Source: Lepas anatifera
Taxonomy: Eukaryota; Arthropoda; Thecostraca; Lepadidae
NCBI GenBank assembly: GCA_034440635.1
Contig: JAOTON010000054.1
Location: forward strand, 261,501 to 325,500
Length of the DNA: 64,000 bases
Direction: 5' to 3'
Made by a program: the position numbers and the translations under genes. The notes below the pieces were generated by a model. That model made no database searches. It saw only the letters and a list, made by a program, of their open reading frames with translations, and had not been told where the DNA came from. Positions 22,224-33,605 of this stretch are shown here, piece after piece (within the stretch, counting starts at the first letter, position 1; the number at the start of each line of letters is the position of its first letter).

Positions 22224-22878
22224 TAGCTGATCAGGCATTTCAAACCATGAAAGTAGCTCTGACTGCACATCTGTTTCGTACAACCCAGAGAGGAACTGAA
22301 AGAGAACCACCTCCTCCTCGTAGCTCACCCATTGCTCACACATGCACTGCACATTTAACTTGCACTGCCGAGCTACCTCACGCAGCTTAGCTGCAAACTG
22401 TGCCACAGGCTGATCAGGATCCTGCTTTAGACGCTGCAGTCTGAAGATGTGGGCCAAACGGTTTTCTGGGCGCACTAGCAGGTCTGATATGTGTGTTAGA
22501 AGCTGAGGCTCAGTAAGAGTGGTGAGCTGGGCACCAAAGCGTGCATAGAGAAGACTGTATGCAGGTGGGGGGCAGGGCTTGCAGGATCGTATCTGGATTA
22601 TCTCCTGAGAGTCCAGCGCGGCGCTTGTATGTCTCAATCTGCTGTCTGAAGACCCCCAGTGCAGTTTCAGTGACTGCACCATCTGCAGAAACTTCCAGAG
22701 AGGGTAGTTTTGCTTTCTCAGGCGGAGCAGCAGCCGTGAGGGGGTGGGTAGCCATCTGGTGCATTTGCAGCAGCTGAATGGCAACATGTCCATCAAGCTC
22801 TGGAGTCTGGAACTCGTAGTTGGGCCAGGGGCACGGCAACTGGACAGCAGACATCGCAGGAGGGGTAGAGGTAGCCAT
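22224..22878 (-). pseudogene. LTR-retrotransposon gag (capsid-like) fragment
   Basis: The frame starts at ATG 22876-22878 (MATSTPPAMSAV) and shifts near 22550. It continues as RLKQDPDQPVAQFAAKLREV and then a VVLFQFLSGLY block. The pattern 'hydrophobic, Q..DQPV..F...L, then F..GL' is that of a retrotransposon gag/capsid helix region. It stops where the surrounding tandem repeat resumes. No zinc knuckle, protease or reverse transcriptase follows. A Gypsy-type origin is my best guess. It is dead: frameshifted and truncated. Confidence 0.55.
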
Positions 22879-22921
22879 GGCTAACACCAGATGAGAAGGA
22901 GCAGGATAACTTCAAGAGTTG

Positions 22922-22998
22922 ATCAGTTGCCTCATAGCTGATCAGGCATTTCAAACCATGAAAGTATCATCTGGTCTATATTGAATGAGGCAACTGAT
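22922..22998. repeat. 14-bp inverted repeat around a copied segment
   Basis: ATCAGTTGCCTCAT (22922-22935) and its exact complement (22985-22998) enclose a 49-base loop. The loop contains most of a 32-base copy (22935-22966) of the truncated gag end at 22224-22255. Confidence 0.75.
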
Positions 22999-24440
22999 AA
23001 CTGCAAAGGAACAGGATGACAGTTACGCAGACCTTATGATAACACTACACATGTTAGGTGCATTCATTAACACTACACATAGGTGCTCAGATAATCGTCG
23101 CCAATAATCGTACGGGTGGAGCTCATCTGGTGCCCCCTGGAGCTGATCATGTGCCTTCTGAGCTGATCTGATGCCCTCGTAGTCAATCTGGTGCCCCCCT
23201 CCTCTGAATAAATCATTGTGCCTTCTGAACCTATATAATGCTCTCTGAGATAGTCGGATGCCTCCGAGCTTGCCTGGTGCCCTATTAGCTGTTTTAGTGC
23301 CCCTTGAGCTGATCCGCCTGTTTTAGAGCCCTCTGAACTTATTTAATGCCTCCCGGAGTTTATCTACTATCCAGAGGGGCACAGGTGGCACGTGCCCCCA
23401 TCGGTGCCGAGTGCCCTTTTGACTTCCAGGTGGTGTACCCCCTTTGGGCCGTGCCGTTCGAAATTTAGTGCCCTACGCCGTTGAGCCTAGATGGAACCAG
23501 ACTGCATTCAGCGATTTAAACTATTGTTTGACAATTAAGTGCCTTTTTGGTCAGCTAGGGCATTCTGTCGCCTTTCCAAGCACCCGGGAAGAGTAAAGGC
23601 ACGTAATCCCTTTCCAGATAATGCCTCATCGTCGCCAATAATCGTACGGGCGGAGCTCATCTGGTGCCCCCTGGAGCTGATCATGTGCCCTCTGAACTGA
23701 TCTGGTGCTCTCGTAGTCAAGCTGGTGCCCCCCTGAGAAAACAAGTGTGCCTTCTGAACCTATATGATACTCTCTGAGTTAGTTTGATGCCTCCGAGCTT
23801 GCCTGGTGTCCTTTTAGCTGTTTTAGTGCCCCTGAAGCTGATCCGGGCCCCCTGAGCTTATTTAATGCCTCCCGGAGTTGATCTACTGTCCAGGGGTGCA
23901 GCCAGGGGGGCACAGGGGGGGCACGTGCCCCCCATCACTGCCGGGGTACCTTTTGATTGCCAGGTGGGGTACCGAATTTGGGCCGTGCCGCTCGAAATTT
24001 AGTGCACTACGCCGTTGAACCTAGATGCAAATGGACCGCATGTAGCGATTGAAACTATTGTTGGACAACTTAATACCTTTCTCGGTCAGCTAGGGCATTC
24101 TGTCGCCTTTCCAAGCACCCGGGAAGAGTATGGGCACCTAGTATGTGTCCACCTAATGCCTCATCGTCGCCAATAATCGTATGGGTGAAGCTAATCTGGT
24201 GCTCCTTGAGTTCATCTCGTGGCCTCTCAGCTGGTCTTGGCCCCTTGAGCTGATTACTTGCCCTCTAAGCTGATCTGGTACTCCTCAGTCAATCGAGTGC
24301 CCCACTGAGCAAATAATTGTGCCTCCTGAACCTATATAATGTCATCTGAGTTAGTCTAATGCCTCCGAGCTTGCTTGGTGCCCTAATAGCTGATTTATTT
24401 CCCCTTGAGCTGATTCGGGCCCCCGGGCTGATCGCATGTC

Positions 24441-25450
24441 TCCCCAAGTTGATTCTGTCTCTTAAGTCAATATGGTGCGTCTTCAGCAGGTTAGGTGCCC
24501 CCTCAGCTGATTATTGATGTCTCCTTAGATGGCCTGGTGCCCCCTGAGCTGGTTTGGTGGGTCCTGAGCCCACCTTGTGTCCCCTGAGCTGTTATGTTGC
24601 TCCATGGGCTGATTTAGGCTCCTGCCATAGTCTGGGGGGCTGGGAGCTGAGCTGGCCCCGAGGGGATCGATCTAGTGCCACACTAAGCTGCACTAATGCC
24701 CCTGAGTCGATATGGTGCCTCCTGAGCCCATCTGATGCCCTCTGAGCTAGTCTGGTGCCCCCTGAACTAATTTGGTGCTCTTTAAGCTGATCTGGGTCTC
24801 CTTACCTGATTTCATGAGCAGCTCTTAAGCCCTGAGCTGAGATGAGCTGGGCCCACAGAGGCTGATGTGGGCCCCTGAGATGGTATGGGGCTCCTGAGCT
24901 GATTAAGTGCCTCCTGACTTGATCTGGTATTCCCGAACTGATCTGGGCCCCGAGCAGGTCGGGGACCACTGATCTGATTGTTTGTCCCCTAGGCTGACCT
25001 GGTGCCCTATGGGCGGATCTGGTGTCCCCTGAGCAGCTCTGGGGCTTTTGAACTGCTTGGGCCCCGAGCTGGTGAGGGATTCCTGAGCTGAATTAGTGCC
25101 CCTGACTTGATCTTGCCCCCTGACCTGACTTGAGGCCCCTGAACTGATCTGGGGCCCCAAGAGCTGATCTGGGGCCCAAGAGCGGATCTAGGTTCTGAGG
25201 GTACCCTGAGCTGGTCCGGGCGCTGAGCTTGTGAGAGCCCCTTAAGTTGGCTTGAGGCCCCCTGAGGTGATCTGGCGCCTTAAACTGGTTTACGGCCCTA
25301 TGAGCCTATCTGTGGCCCATTGAGCTAGTCTGATGACCTCATCTCTGGGACCAATGAGCTAGTCTAGTCCCTGGGTGAAGCAGGAGCTGCTCTGTGGCCC
25401 TGATCTACATCAGGGGCCCTGAGATGATCTTGAATAGATAGATAATAAGA
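24441..25450 (+). repeat. GC-rich minisatellite, GCCCCCTGAGCTGATCTGG type
   Basis: About 45 degenerate units of 20-24 bases on the theme CCCCTGAGCTGATCTGGTG run on from the last 0.5-kb unit. The same word underlies the array inside H1. No gene. Confidence 0.8.
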
Positions 25451-27397
25451 ACATAAGGCCAACTCCCATCATCTTGGGGCGGGGTCACTGAGCTAGTCTA
25501 TTCCCTGGAGGCACAACTGGGGGGGATGGGGGAAGTTGCTCTGGAGGCCTCTGCCCCACACTTTGGGGCCCTAGAGCTGGTCTTGAATAGATGGGGAATA
25601 AGAACACAATGGAAACTCCCCTTGTAAAACGGATTTAACGAGGAAGTAGGAATCTCTAAAAACGGCTTGTGATACCTAGGCACCCCTGGTTATATAAATT
25701 GCTTATTATACTGGTAGATTCTGGGAAGGGATGATAAAAACACATGTGCCCCTGAGCTCAGAGCACGGTCCCCTAAACCAGGATTTCTACTAATTAATTT
25801 AAATGAAGAACTAGTTTTCACAATTTTCAGCCCTGTCACACCATCCCCATCCAAACCACCGGCCTGTTCACCTTTTATTTACTCTTAACTGGGACCGATC
25901 TTTGAGAATATGGAACTTTACCCTTTAACGGGCAACCCAAGATGTTAATGCAACCGGTGTAAAATTAACTGAGCAATTCAAGGTCTATACCTTTTGATGA
26001 AGTCTAGTATGTTTTGAATTTCTCTCAAAATATATTTTAAGTATATAATATAGCTTTGAAAATATATCCCGCGCGGGCTACTCACCAGCTTTCCCCAGAA
26101 TCACGCAAGTCCCGCTCGGGCTTCTTTGCCCGGTAGAGGAATGGATTTGCACACCTTTTTCTACAGTGCATCTTGACGTAGCCAGTAGTCAGCATATACT
26201 TATTAATTGAAAATAAAATAGGAAATGTGTAAATAACCAAATGATAATAATTATTCCTCCTGTGCAGGACAATAAAGCCTTCTTGTATATAAAGTTCACC
26301 AACATTCTTGCATAAGCCATCTATTTCTTACGCCTCTAAGAAGCAGAATCTGCCAGACAGCTCATCATCACATCCAAAGCAACCGAATCAGGTCATCACA
26401 ACACATCACATCTCACCACATAAAGCACAACATCTGATGAACATCTCACAGTTCAGGCAACAGAATCAACTCATCTCAACCCATCCTAAGCACAACATAT
26501 GCTAAACATCTCAAACAGGGGAGGAAAAAATGTCAAGACTGTCGCCAACCAGAATTCATATGACCAAAACTGTCGCACCAGAGATAAGTTGCATGCTGGT
26601 ACAACACAACATACAAAGCTTGAAAAGTCGGTCGTAGATCTGTCTAAAACTCCTGTTAAGCCAAGTTCCTTAGCATGTTATAGTCACTAAGACTGATATT
26701 CTGTTATATTTGTTACACATATGGTTCACTGACATTTGGAAATTTACCGCTACCATAAGGGGTCATACGCGCGCGTGACGGGCGAACGCGAGCGCCGACG
26801 GGAACGATTTATGCTAAGTGCGGCGGGCGACGAACAGTGACGGAGGTCGGGGTGGGACAGAGCGAGCCACGGACGGCTCGCTCGACGCAGAGACGATGTG
26901 TCCCGAGGTGAGGTTACAGGCAGGGTGAGGGCTCTTTATTCCGAGGCATGTTGGCTGGTTTGGATGGGCATACATACGGTAAAGCACACATACAAGCACC
27001 GTTCTTTCTGCGTCAGGTGAGAAAAACTGACAAGAGACAAGCTAAGGGTATGCTTATAACGGTAACAACGGAGGACTGCTGCAAAGCTTAAGTCAAGATT
27101 AGGATTCAGAAGCTAGAGTAGCAAGACTAGCTATGCAATAAAGTACACAGCACATCCAATGCAGGTCTCATAGGAGCCGCTACGAATCTTTCGTCAGACC
27201 GAGATCATAGCTGGCGCTGTCAAAATTTCAATATGGCTTCGATACCAGCCGGTTACGTCTGTTCACCACCGCCGAAAATGATCAAATAAACATTCAGACA
27301 ATTGCTATACAAACGGCCTCTGAAGTGGAGATTCTGCAAAAGTTTTAGTAGGTCGGGTACAGATTCATATTCTAGGATACGAAAATATAACACCTAA
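25451..27397. other. No gene recognised; CpG-rich patch at 26760-26900
   Basis: AT-rich stretches flank a short CpG-dense block at 26760-26900 (CGCGCGTGACGGGCG) that could be promoter-like but has no supported transcript. CATCACA/CACAACATCT short repeats occur at 26370-26500. Confidence 0.3.
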
Positions 27398-27405
27398 GCT
27401 GCTAA

Positions 27406-27554
27406 CAGGAGCGTCGGAACTATGTTCAAAGTTGGGGGGGGCAGCGGGAATTTTCAAGTCATTTCTTTCCAGTCAACGCCATAGGGTCAATGGTTAAGAA
27501 TCATGAAAGTTGAGGGGGCAGCTGCCCCCCTGCCCCCCGGCTCCTACGTCCCTG
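27406..27554. mobile_element. 149-bp MITE, site duplication GCTGCTAA
   Basis: The ends are CAGGAGCGTCGGAAC and the complement of CAGGGACGTAGGAGC. GCTGCTAA flanks it exactly at 27398-27405 and 27555-27562. A related 150-bp element (net) sits at 57802-58183 in the opposite orientation. An 8-bp duplication and CA ends fit a hAT-type non-autonomous element. Confidence 0.85.
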
Positions 27555-27562
27555 GCTGCTAA

Positions 27563-28694
27563 TTGTTCAAAAAACCTCATTGTGCAAAGGGATACATTTG
27601 AGTTACATGCTAGTTTAGAGTGGCACACAAGATACACAGGTACAACAGCTGTGACAGGAGGGAGAACTGCAAAAGCAGAAAGTGAGAGCTTATACACGAA
27701 AGGCCCTGCTACTTGCAGCAAATTTACCAGAACAATGTCAAGGTAAGAATTCGAAATAGCTCGATGTTTGGCAAGTATAAGCATGTATCAAACACATGTA
27801 GGAAATATGTATCAAACACATTTTTAAGGAGCAGCTTTGTGAGTTTGAAACAAATATTCAAAGGAAATTCAACCACTGGTTTCATACTTCAAGTGAAGCT
27901 TCTCAAAATTTTACAACTTACAGCTAAACCACTACAGCAGCAGCCCATTTTATTTCCTAGTGGCCTGTTGAGTTTCTTTTTTCTAAAAGAAGATGACACC
28001 TTGAAACTATTCAAAATTATAGTGCTTCCAGGGACAATCTATGCTAAAAATAATGGATTTGGCCCATATCTGCAAAAAAATGATATGACTGATATTTCAA
28101 TAAAAACAATTGTTAGGGTTTAACTATGCATCAACTGCCAGGGTTATATGGCATTGATAAAACTAATATTTTGATATGTTTTGCTTGAGTTAATTTTCCT
28201 CTGTTAGTAAAGAAAAATATCCAAATTATTGTGATATCAAATTGGCCCATGAGCTGGCAATGCTATTTCCCTATTCGATTTGTGCCAATAATGAATATGA
28301 ATACAAGCAAATGTGTTTAGCTAAAAGAGGTTACCATTAGGAACCAAAGCAACATATATCATTTCTTCTCTTTTGTTTAAAACATTTAAACATATTCTGA
28401 GCTTAAACACAGTCAATAAGCAAGTTATATATACCCATGTACAATCAACAGTACCAATAGTATGTTTCACATGTGGGTTTTAAAGATGACCAAAAAAGAA
28501 AACTTTGTTCCCTCAGCATGTGCAGCAGGGTTGAGCGTAACATAGGTAACTTGCCTAAGATTGTGTCATAAAGTGTAAACATGACCAAGGAGGACAGGGT
28601 CCACAGAAAAAATTTCTTCATTTTTCTGCAGACAGTAAAACCTTGAACAGATGAAATGGTGATCAAGTGGTGTCTTGGCATTTTGTATCACATA
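27563..28694. other. No gene recognised; unsupported open frames
   Basis: A plus-strand frame of 136 codons (27713-28123) and a minus-strand one of 78 codons (28445-28681) are open. I recognise no domain. The minus-strand stretch loosely suggests a DNA-transposase fragment, which I do not claim. Confidence 0.25.
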
Positions 28695-28702
28695 ACTTTC
28701 TC

Positions 28703-29065
28703 CCATTGTGCTAAGTATGACATTTTTTTATGAGATCTTGTTGTTGAGAGTGCCCATGGAGACAGGAGCGAGTGGTGCAAATTTTACCAACCTGGTGCGA
28801 ATTTGTGAGACTGGTGCTAGGAAGGTGACACATAAAACCAAACAAATAATGGCTATATGGTTATAAAGATACAGGAGGGGCCTTATGAAAAGTCCTCAAC
28901 TAACTAACTAATAAGATAGGTAGCATTGCATCTTGTGGGTAGGAATGGGTGTGTTTTTCTCCCTAGTATATGAAAGATTGGTGTGAATCTTTGGTTGCTG
29001 GAGGTGCGAGAATTTTAGATGGTTGGTGTGACTTGTCTGGCCTGCTGCCATACTTTGCAGACTTG
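28703..29065 (+). mobile_element. CCAGT-family MITE, copy 1, site duplication ACTTTCTC
   Basis: The left end CCATTGTGCTAAGTATGACA and the complement of the right end match the family end CCAGTGTGCAAAGTATGGCA with drift. ACTTTCTC flanks it perfectly at 28695-28702 and 29066-29073. The body contains the family words GGTGCGAATTTGTGAG and GTGCGAGAATTTTAGATGG. 363 bp, no coding capacity. Confidence 0.85.
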
Positions 29066-29073
29066 ACTTTCTC

Positions 29074-30434
29074 AGTTCATGTCATATTAGGAAGGTGTCA
29101 TATTCCCTAAACTGGTCTTCAGAGTTCCCACATTTAAGAACAAAGATGGGTCAAGTAACCCATTATCAGGTCAAGTGGTTATTGGGTCTGATTGGCACAA
29201 TTTCCAGCATGGCAACTCTCCAAGACCAGGAGTGTCAAATGCTGCCCAAACAAGTGCAGGTCCAGCAGGTTGCTTAGGGGGAAGCCAAGCCCATGCATGT
29301 GAGAATAGATCAAGTATACTTCAGTATACTTTCTACAGAAAGTATTGACTGACAGAGTCAATGGGCCAAATTTGTCCGGTGCAGCCAATAATTTTTTCAG
29401 TATCAATTATAAATACCTTGCAAATGGTCAAAAACAATCAAAATAGTTTTTACTGATGGAAATTTCCCAATTAATTAATTATGAAACACTAGTTGGCTAG
29501 AAAACAGGCCATAGGAGAGTTTGGACCCTCCCATTGCTTTGGGGTTTATGGCCGAATCGGCATAGCAGGTTTTGACCAGCTCATTCGGGCAGCCTCGGGG
29601 AAGAACAACCAGTTTGGGGCAGCTTTTACCCTTTTTAGGGCAGGTAAGGTAACTTGGAATTATCCTCCCATCCATTATATTCCTTCATTTAACTGTGTGC
29701 TGCCGCAGATTATTGTTGATAGGATATACTTACATGTACGAAGGCGAACATGCCGCATTCTATTTTGAGCTTTTTTAGCAAGTTCCGTTCAACACTGGGA
29801 CCCAAAGCGGTACTTTCCAGTCTTCTGCTATTATTGGCATTACGCTAAAACGATTTGCACATGCCAACCTACTCGAGATGAATCACATAGGCATTTACAA
29901 ACCAAGATACCTTTACAAACGACATACGGCATAACGCAAAGGAAATTTGACAGACACCGCTGGAGATTGAGGTATGTTCCAGACCCTCATGGTGAAAATC
30001 CAAGAGCTTTTAATGCCAGATGTTTTTCCAAAAATTACCCAAGACAAATGACGCAAGGGATTGTAACATGTGGGTCATAATTTTCATGTCAACGAACGAG
30101 GCCCATAACGGGGCAATACAAGTTTATTCGTTACATTTCTTGACGTCATTTATCTTGGGAATTTTTCAAGGGGACAGTAGGTATTTTCTAAAAAAGTCTG
30201 GCACCAAGAGCTCTCAGATTTTCATAAGAGAGTCTGGAGCATACCTATTATTTCCGACAGTGAACAGCATAGGCGCTAAAAGCGGGGGGGTGTCCCTCTG
30301 TTGGCCAAACAAGGGGGACGTTCCCCCTCCCAAATTTTTGGATTCATTATTATTAATGCTGCCAGCAGGGATGTAACTTTGTGAAAATCTTTAGGGGTGC
30401 TTTTTCCTAGCCAACCCATAGCATACCCTGCCAA
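29074..30434. other. No gene recognised
   Basis: Mixed AT-rich sequence with several short open frames and no domain. At 30269 CATAGGCGCTAAAAGCGG starts a GGGGGGG-containing segment that looks like one end of another small element. No partner end was found. Confidence 0.3.
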
Positions 30435-30710
30435 CAAGCAGTAGTGGGAACCATATGGGTATTGGACGGGCTAGGTGGGCCCTTACGGGCCATGGGTTCA
30501 AGATGGGCCATTCATATGGCACCCATATGGTCTGGAACTGGTATTCTTGTGGGTCAAATGTTCACAAGGGAGATGGTATCGAGGTGGGCGTGCCAGGTGG
30601 GATCCATATAGGCGGTTGTGGTTTTTATATGGGCCATTGTCATCTATGCACGTGGTATGCTGGTGGGCCCGCGGCATGGTTTCCATGTGACTCTGTGATG
30701 GTATTGCTAT
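30435..30710. repeat. CATATGG-word minisatellite
   Basis: Loose 18-24-bp units (ATATGGGCCATT, CCATATGGTCTGG, GGGCCCTTACGGGCC). The left edge, CCCTGCCAACAAGCAG, is a diverged complement of the edge seen at 43930 and 13670. Confidence 0.5.
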
Positions 30711-32349
30711 GGGCCAGAAAAGGACTAAAAACTGTATTCAGACCAATTTAGAATCATTCCGTGATTTTCATGTATTACTGACAAAAGCTTTTAATCTTAC
30801 AACTTGTAAGTTACAAGTACCTGAAAGAGTGTCACCTCTCACCTATTCGCCCTTGAGGACGCAAATTTAGGGACCCTAGCGGTACGATTTCAAAGGGCGG
30901 AAACTCCGCGTTTGAATTCATGTGTATGTATAGCATAACACTCTCGGCGCTGCACAGTGATGCGTCGCTTAGAGCATAACGCTCCTGTCTCTGAGCCATG
31001 GGTCCCGGGTTCAAGTCCCAGCAGTGCCTCTGAATACGTTGATCTGATCATCTTAATGCCTCCTAACAGGGTGAAGGCTGGTTGTGCTGTATAGCCTTGG
31101 CATTTGGTGCTCCCACTGACATAAAATGTCAGTGGGTATGCCGTCAAGAAATTCATCATCGGTACTGTAGCCTTTGGTCCAAAGTAAGCTTTAGTTCGCC
31201 GACAGTCCACCAGAGTGCAGTTAGTCGTCCAACCGTCAGAGGTAGGAGGCGCTCAATGATCGTCTTACGAATCTCCGGTGTGAGCTTTAGTTCGGCCAAC
31301 AACGCATAGATGGCAGCACCATTCGAATTGAGGGTCCAGGCACGGGAGCACAAAGTTGCTGTAGGTATGTTCATTAGGCCGGGACGATAATATCAAATGC
31401 TTCCATTAATAGTCAAAACACCCGGGCATAGGCATAAGTAGAGTGGAAATCACAAACAAAACGGGATGAAGTCGCATCTTCCACCTCTTAAACATCAAAA
31501 TCTAAGCCAACATTTTCACCTCCCGGCGTCGCAGTCACCCAGCTATTAGCGCCGTAAGAATAGGGCACTAACACCCGGGATCGCGTTAATGTAAACATTG
31601 TTGACAAAAAAGTGGCAAAAATGCATGGATAACCGTCATGAACTTCGAAGCATATCTTAGCCGAGTTACTGCGTTGTTGCAAGGGGGTCCCGGGGCGGAT
31701 CTAGGCTGTTGATTCGGTAGGGTCATAGAGTTAATCACTGAAAAAAGTTTGTGTTGTTTAATTAAAAGGGTAACACAATAGCATTCGAGAGAGAAACGGT
31801 ATTTTCCCACCTCCTGAATACGTCTGTGGAAGGAGGGCTGGGATGGGGATCTTCAGGTCATGGTCCTGCTTTTTGGCTGGTTTTCACCGTACATAAAGCT
31901 ACGTTTATCGTGGCGGTTTCCACCTCGGCCGTTTCGTCAATGCCTCCGCGGCACGCGCCTGGTGTCCGATATCCAGTGCGCAGCTCATGAAAGGTCTGCT
32001 TGGCTCTGCTAATTGAGAACCAGGGTGCCCGATGAAGATAAAGCACAGCTTCGCGTTGGTGACTTCAACTGTTCCGCCAGTTTTCTACTGACCCTGTCCG
32101 TGTGAGGTGAGACATCGGGGCGGAACGAGAGGCCGTACGTAATGCTCTGATCCAGCTCACTGCAAGTGACGTTTAGTAAGAAAACACATTGCAGTTTAGC
32201 TAGGAAGATACCACGAACGTGCAAGAAAAATTCAGCAACAAACAAGTCGTGGTCGAGTCTTGATGGATGAGAAGTGACATCGGTGCAAAGAAAAGTGCAG
32301 GAGCAAGCGCGACGGTTGTGTGATTAAAGAAAGTTTATTTGAACTTAAG
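30711..32349. other. No gene recognised
   Basis: No gene is supported. At 30972-31031 the text contains a B-box-like GGTTCAAGTCCCAG, but no proper A box or cloverleaf. A short internal similarity (GAGCTTTAGTTCGGCCAAC and AGCTTTAGTTCGCCGACAG) occurs at 31185-31300. Confidence 0.3.
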
Positions 32350-32764
32350 ATGGCTGGACCACGCCGTTCTACGAGACGGAAGAGAAAGGGAGCTGCAGAC
32401 CAGCTGAATTTTACGCCAAGGGAATTCTCACAAACAATGCTACCAACGGATCTCGATGTCCATAGGCACTTTCTAGAAATCAAAAGGAAGATGCTCTCAC
32501 TGGATTCAAATATTACCCGTCCAATAAGGTCAGCAGCAAAAACTGTGGCACATAATATCTCTGAGGTTTATGAAAGAGCAGGCTTCGTGAAATGGAACTT
32601 AAGCTCAGACAAAACAAATGAGGAACCAGTTCTGATGAAAACGAACGTTTTTTTCGAAAGCCAACATCGCCACCAAAGTGAAGAACTGTAAAGCCCGTAT
32701 CCTGCGGGCATACTTTTCAGTACGCTCGCCAAGCAAAGAACATAAGCGTATGGTGTGCTTCGTC
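32350..32764 (+). pseudogene. N-terminal part of a broken orphan protein
   Basis: From ATG 32350 the frame reads MAGPRRSTRRKRKG, a basic head, then LNFTPREFSQTMLPTDLDV and AAKTVAHNISEVYERAG. A run of seven T at about 32648 shifts the frame. With one T fewer the reading continues (ATKVKNCKARILRAYFSV) up to the TTAA at 32765. The style resembles uncharacterised conserved proteins often predicted in invertebrate genomes, probably from mobile elements, but I cannot name a domain. A family A MITE follows immediately and splits the gene. Confidence 0.5.
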
Positions 32765-32768
32765 TTAA

Positions 32769-33605
32769 CACGCGCATTGACGGGGGTCTGAGCCACCTTA
32801 ACTTTGACGAGGGGGCGGGTACCCGCCCCCAAGATCTCGAGAACCACGATAGGTAGTGAAAAACGGTAAACGGCTTTGGGTTGCCCATCCACTTCTCCAT
32901 CGAAAATATTTGAACCATTTTTTGTCAGATCAAATTTAAGGTCACGAGAGGTCAAAACATGCCGTAATAGGATAACATGTACATTAAGTTTTTTCGGCCA
33001 TTACATCTTAACAAGTAAAGATAGAGCAAAATAACTTGAATTGTATGAATTCCCGTAGCAAGCCTAATCGAATGATATATAATTTGACCTTGCTAGGTCA
33101 AATCAAGGATTTGACCTGACCTGAGGTCAGGTCAGGGTCAAATTATAGAAAATGCATATCAGTAGAACCGCAAAACCAAGGCGAGTCTAATGAAGCTAAA
33201 ATAAACGTTCTATCACTATCCGTTACTGAGTTATACAGTAAAAACAATTTTTCCCATGTATTTCCAATGGAGAGATCATGCCTCGTACCTGACCTTAGGT
33301 TACCGATATAAAAAATACCGGAACATATTTTAGAGAACTCTGTGGGCCCAGTATGTGATATGAGTTGCAATCGGATAAGTTCCCCCTGCTCCGACTTATG
33401 CTATCTTAAACTTTTTTTGAGGTCAGGTCACTTGACCTGTACTGGTGACCTGACCTGAGATGATCTAACCTTAGAATTTTAACAGAAGTTGTACAAATGG
33501 AGAGGGAAAAGGTATGCCAAGTACGGCGGCCTTACGCGCCGCCGTTTTTCTGCTATCTCCGAAAAACCCGAGGGGGGCGGTACCCGTCCCCCGTCAATGC
33601 GCGTG
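32769..33605 (+). mobile_element. Family A MITE, copy 2, TTAA-flanked (piggyBac-like)
   Basis: An 837-bp element has the same perfect 18-bp inverted ends as copy 1 (CACGCGCATTGACGGGGG) and TTAA on both sides (32765-32768 and 33606-33609). It is highly similar to 14667-15528 in the same orientation, including the AGGTCA clusters. It lies in an open frame. Removing it and one TTAA leaves the flanking frame continuous (VCFVLNQYAPGWF). Confidence 0.9.

Larger units (their letters stand above)
21388..24440 (+). repeat. Tandem ~0.5-kb repeat, four units, with a gag-fragment insertion
   Basis: Units start near 21388, 21961, 23371 and 23889. Each begins with CAGGGGCGTAGCCAGG or a decayed version, then TGCCCTTTTGATTGCCAGGT, then TCTGTCGCCTTTCCAAGCAC. 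Each ends in GAGCTGATCTGGTGCCCC minisatellite. The unit is 520-570 bp. The second unit is interrupted at about 22222-23092. The first base of unit one looks like a hAT-type end, with GCTCTATC before it, but the partner end was not found. Confidence 0.75.

Noticed and set aside
27713..28123. 136-codon plus-strand open frame
   Set aside because: No recognisable domain and AT-biased composition. It could be chance.
28445..28681. Minus-strand frame that might be a Harbinger-type transposase fragment
   Set aside because: Only a vague resemblance in a few residues, and no catalytic motif.
30972..31031. Possible tRNA with GGTTCAAGTCCCAG
   Set aside because: A B box is present, but there is no convincing A box, acceptor stem or anticodon arm.
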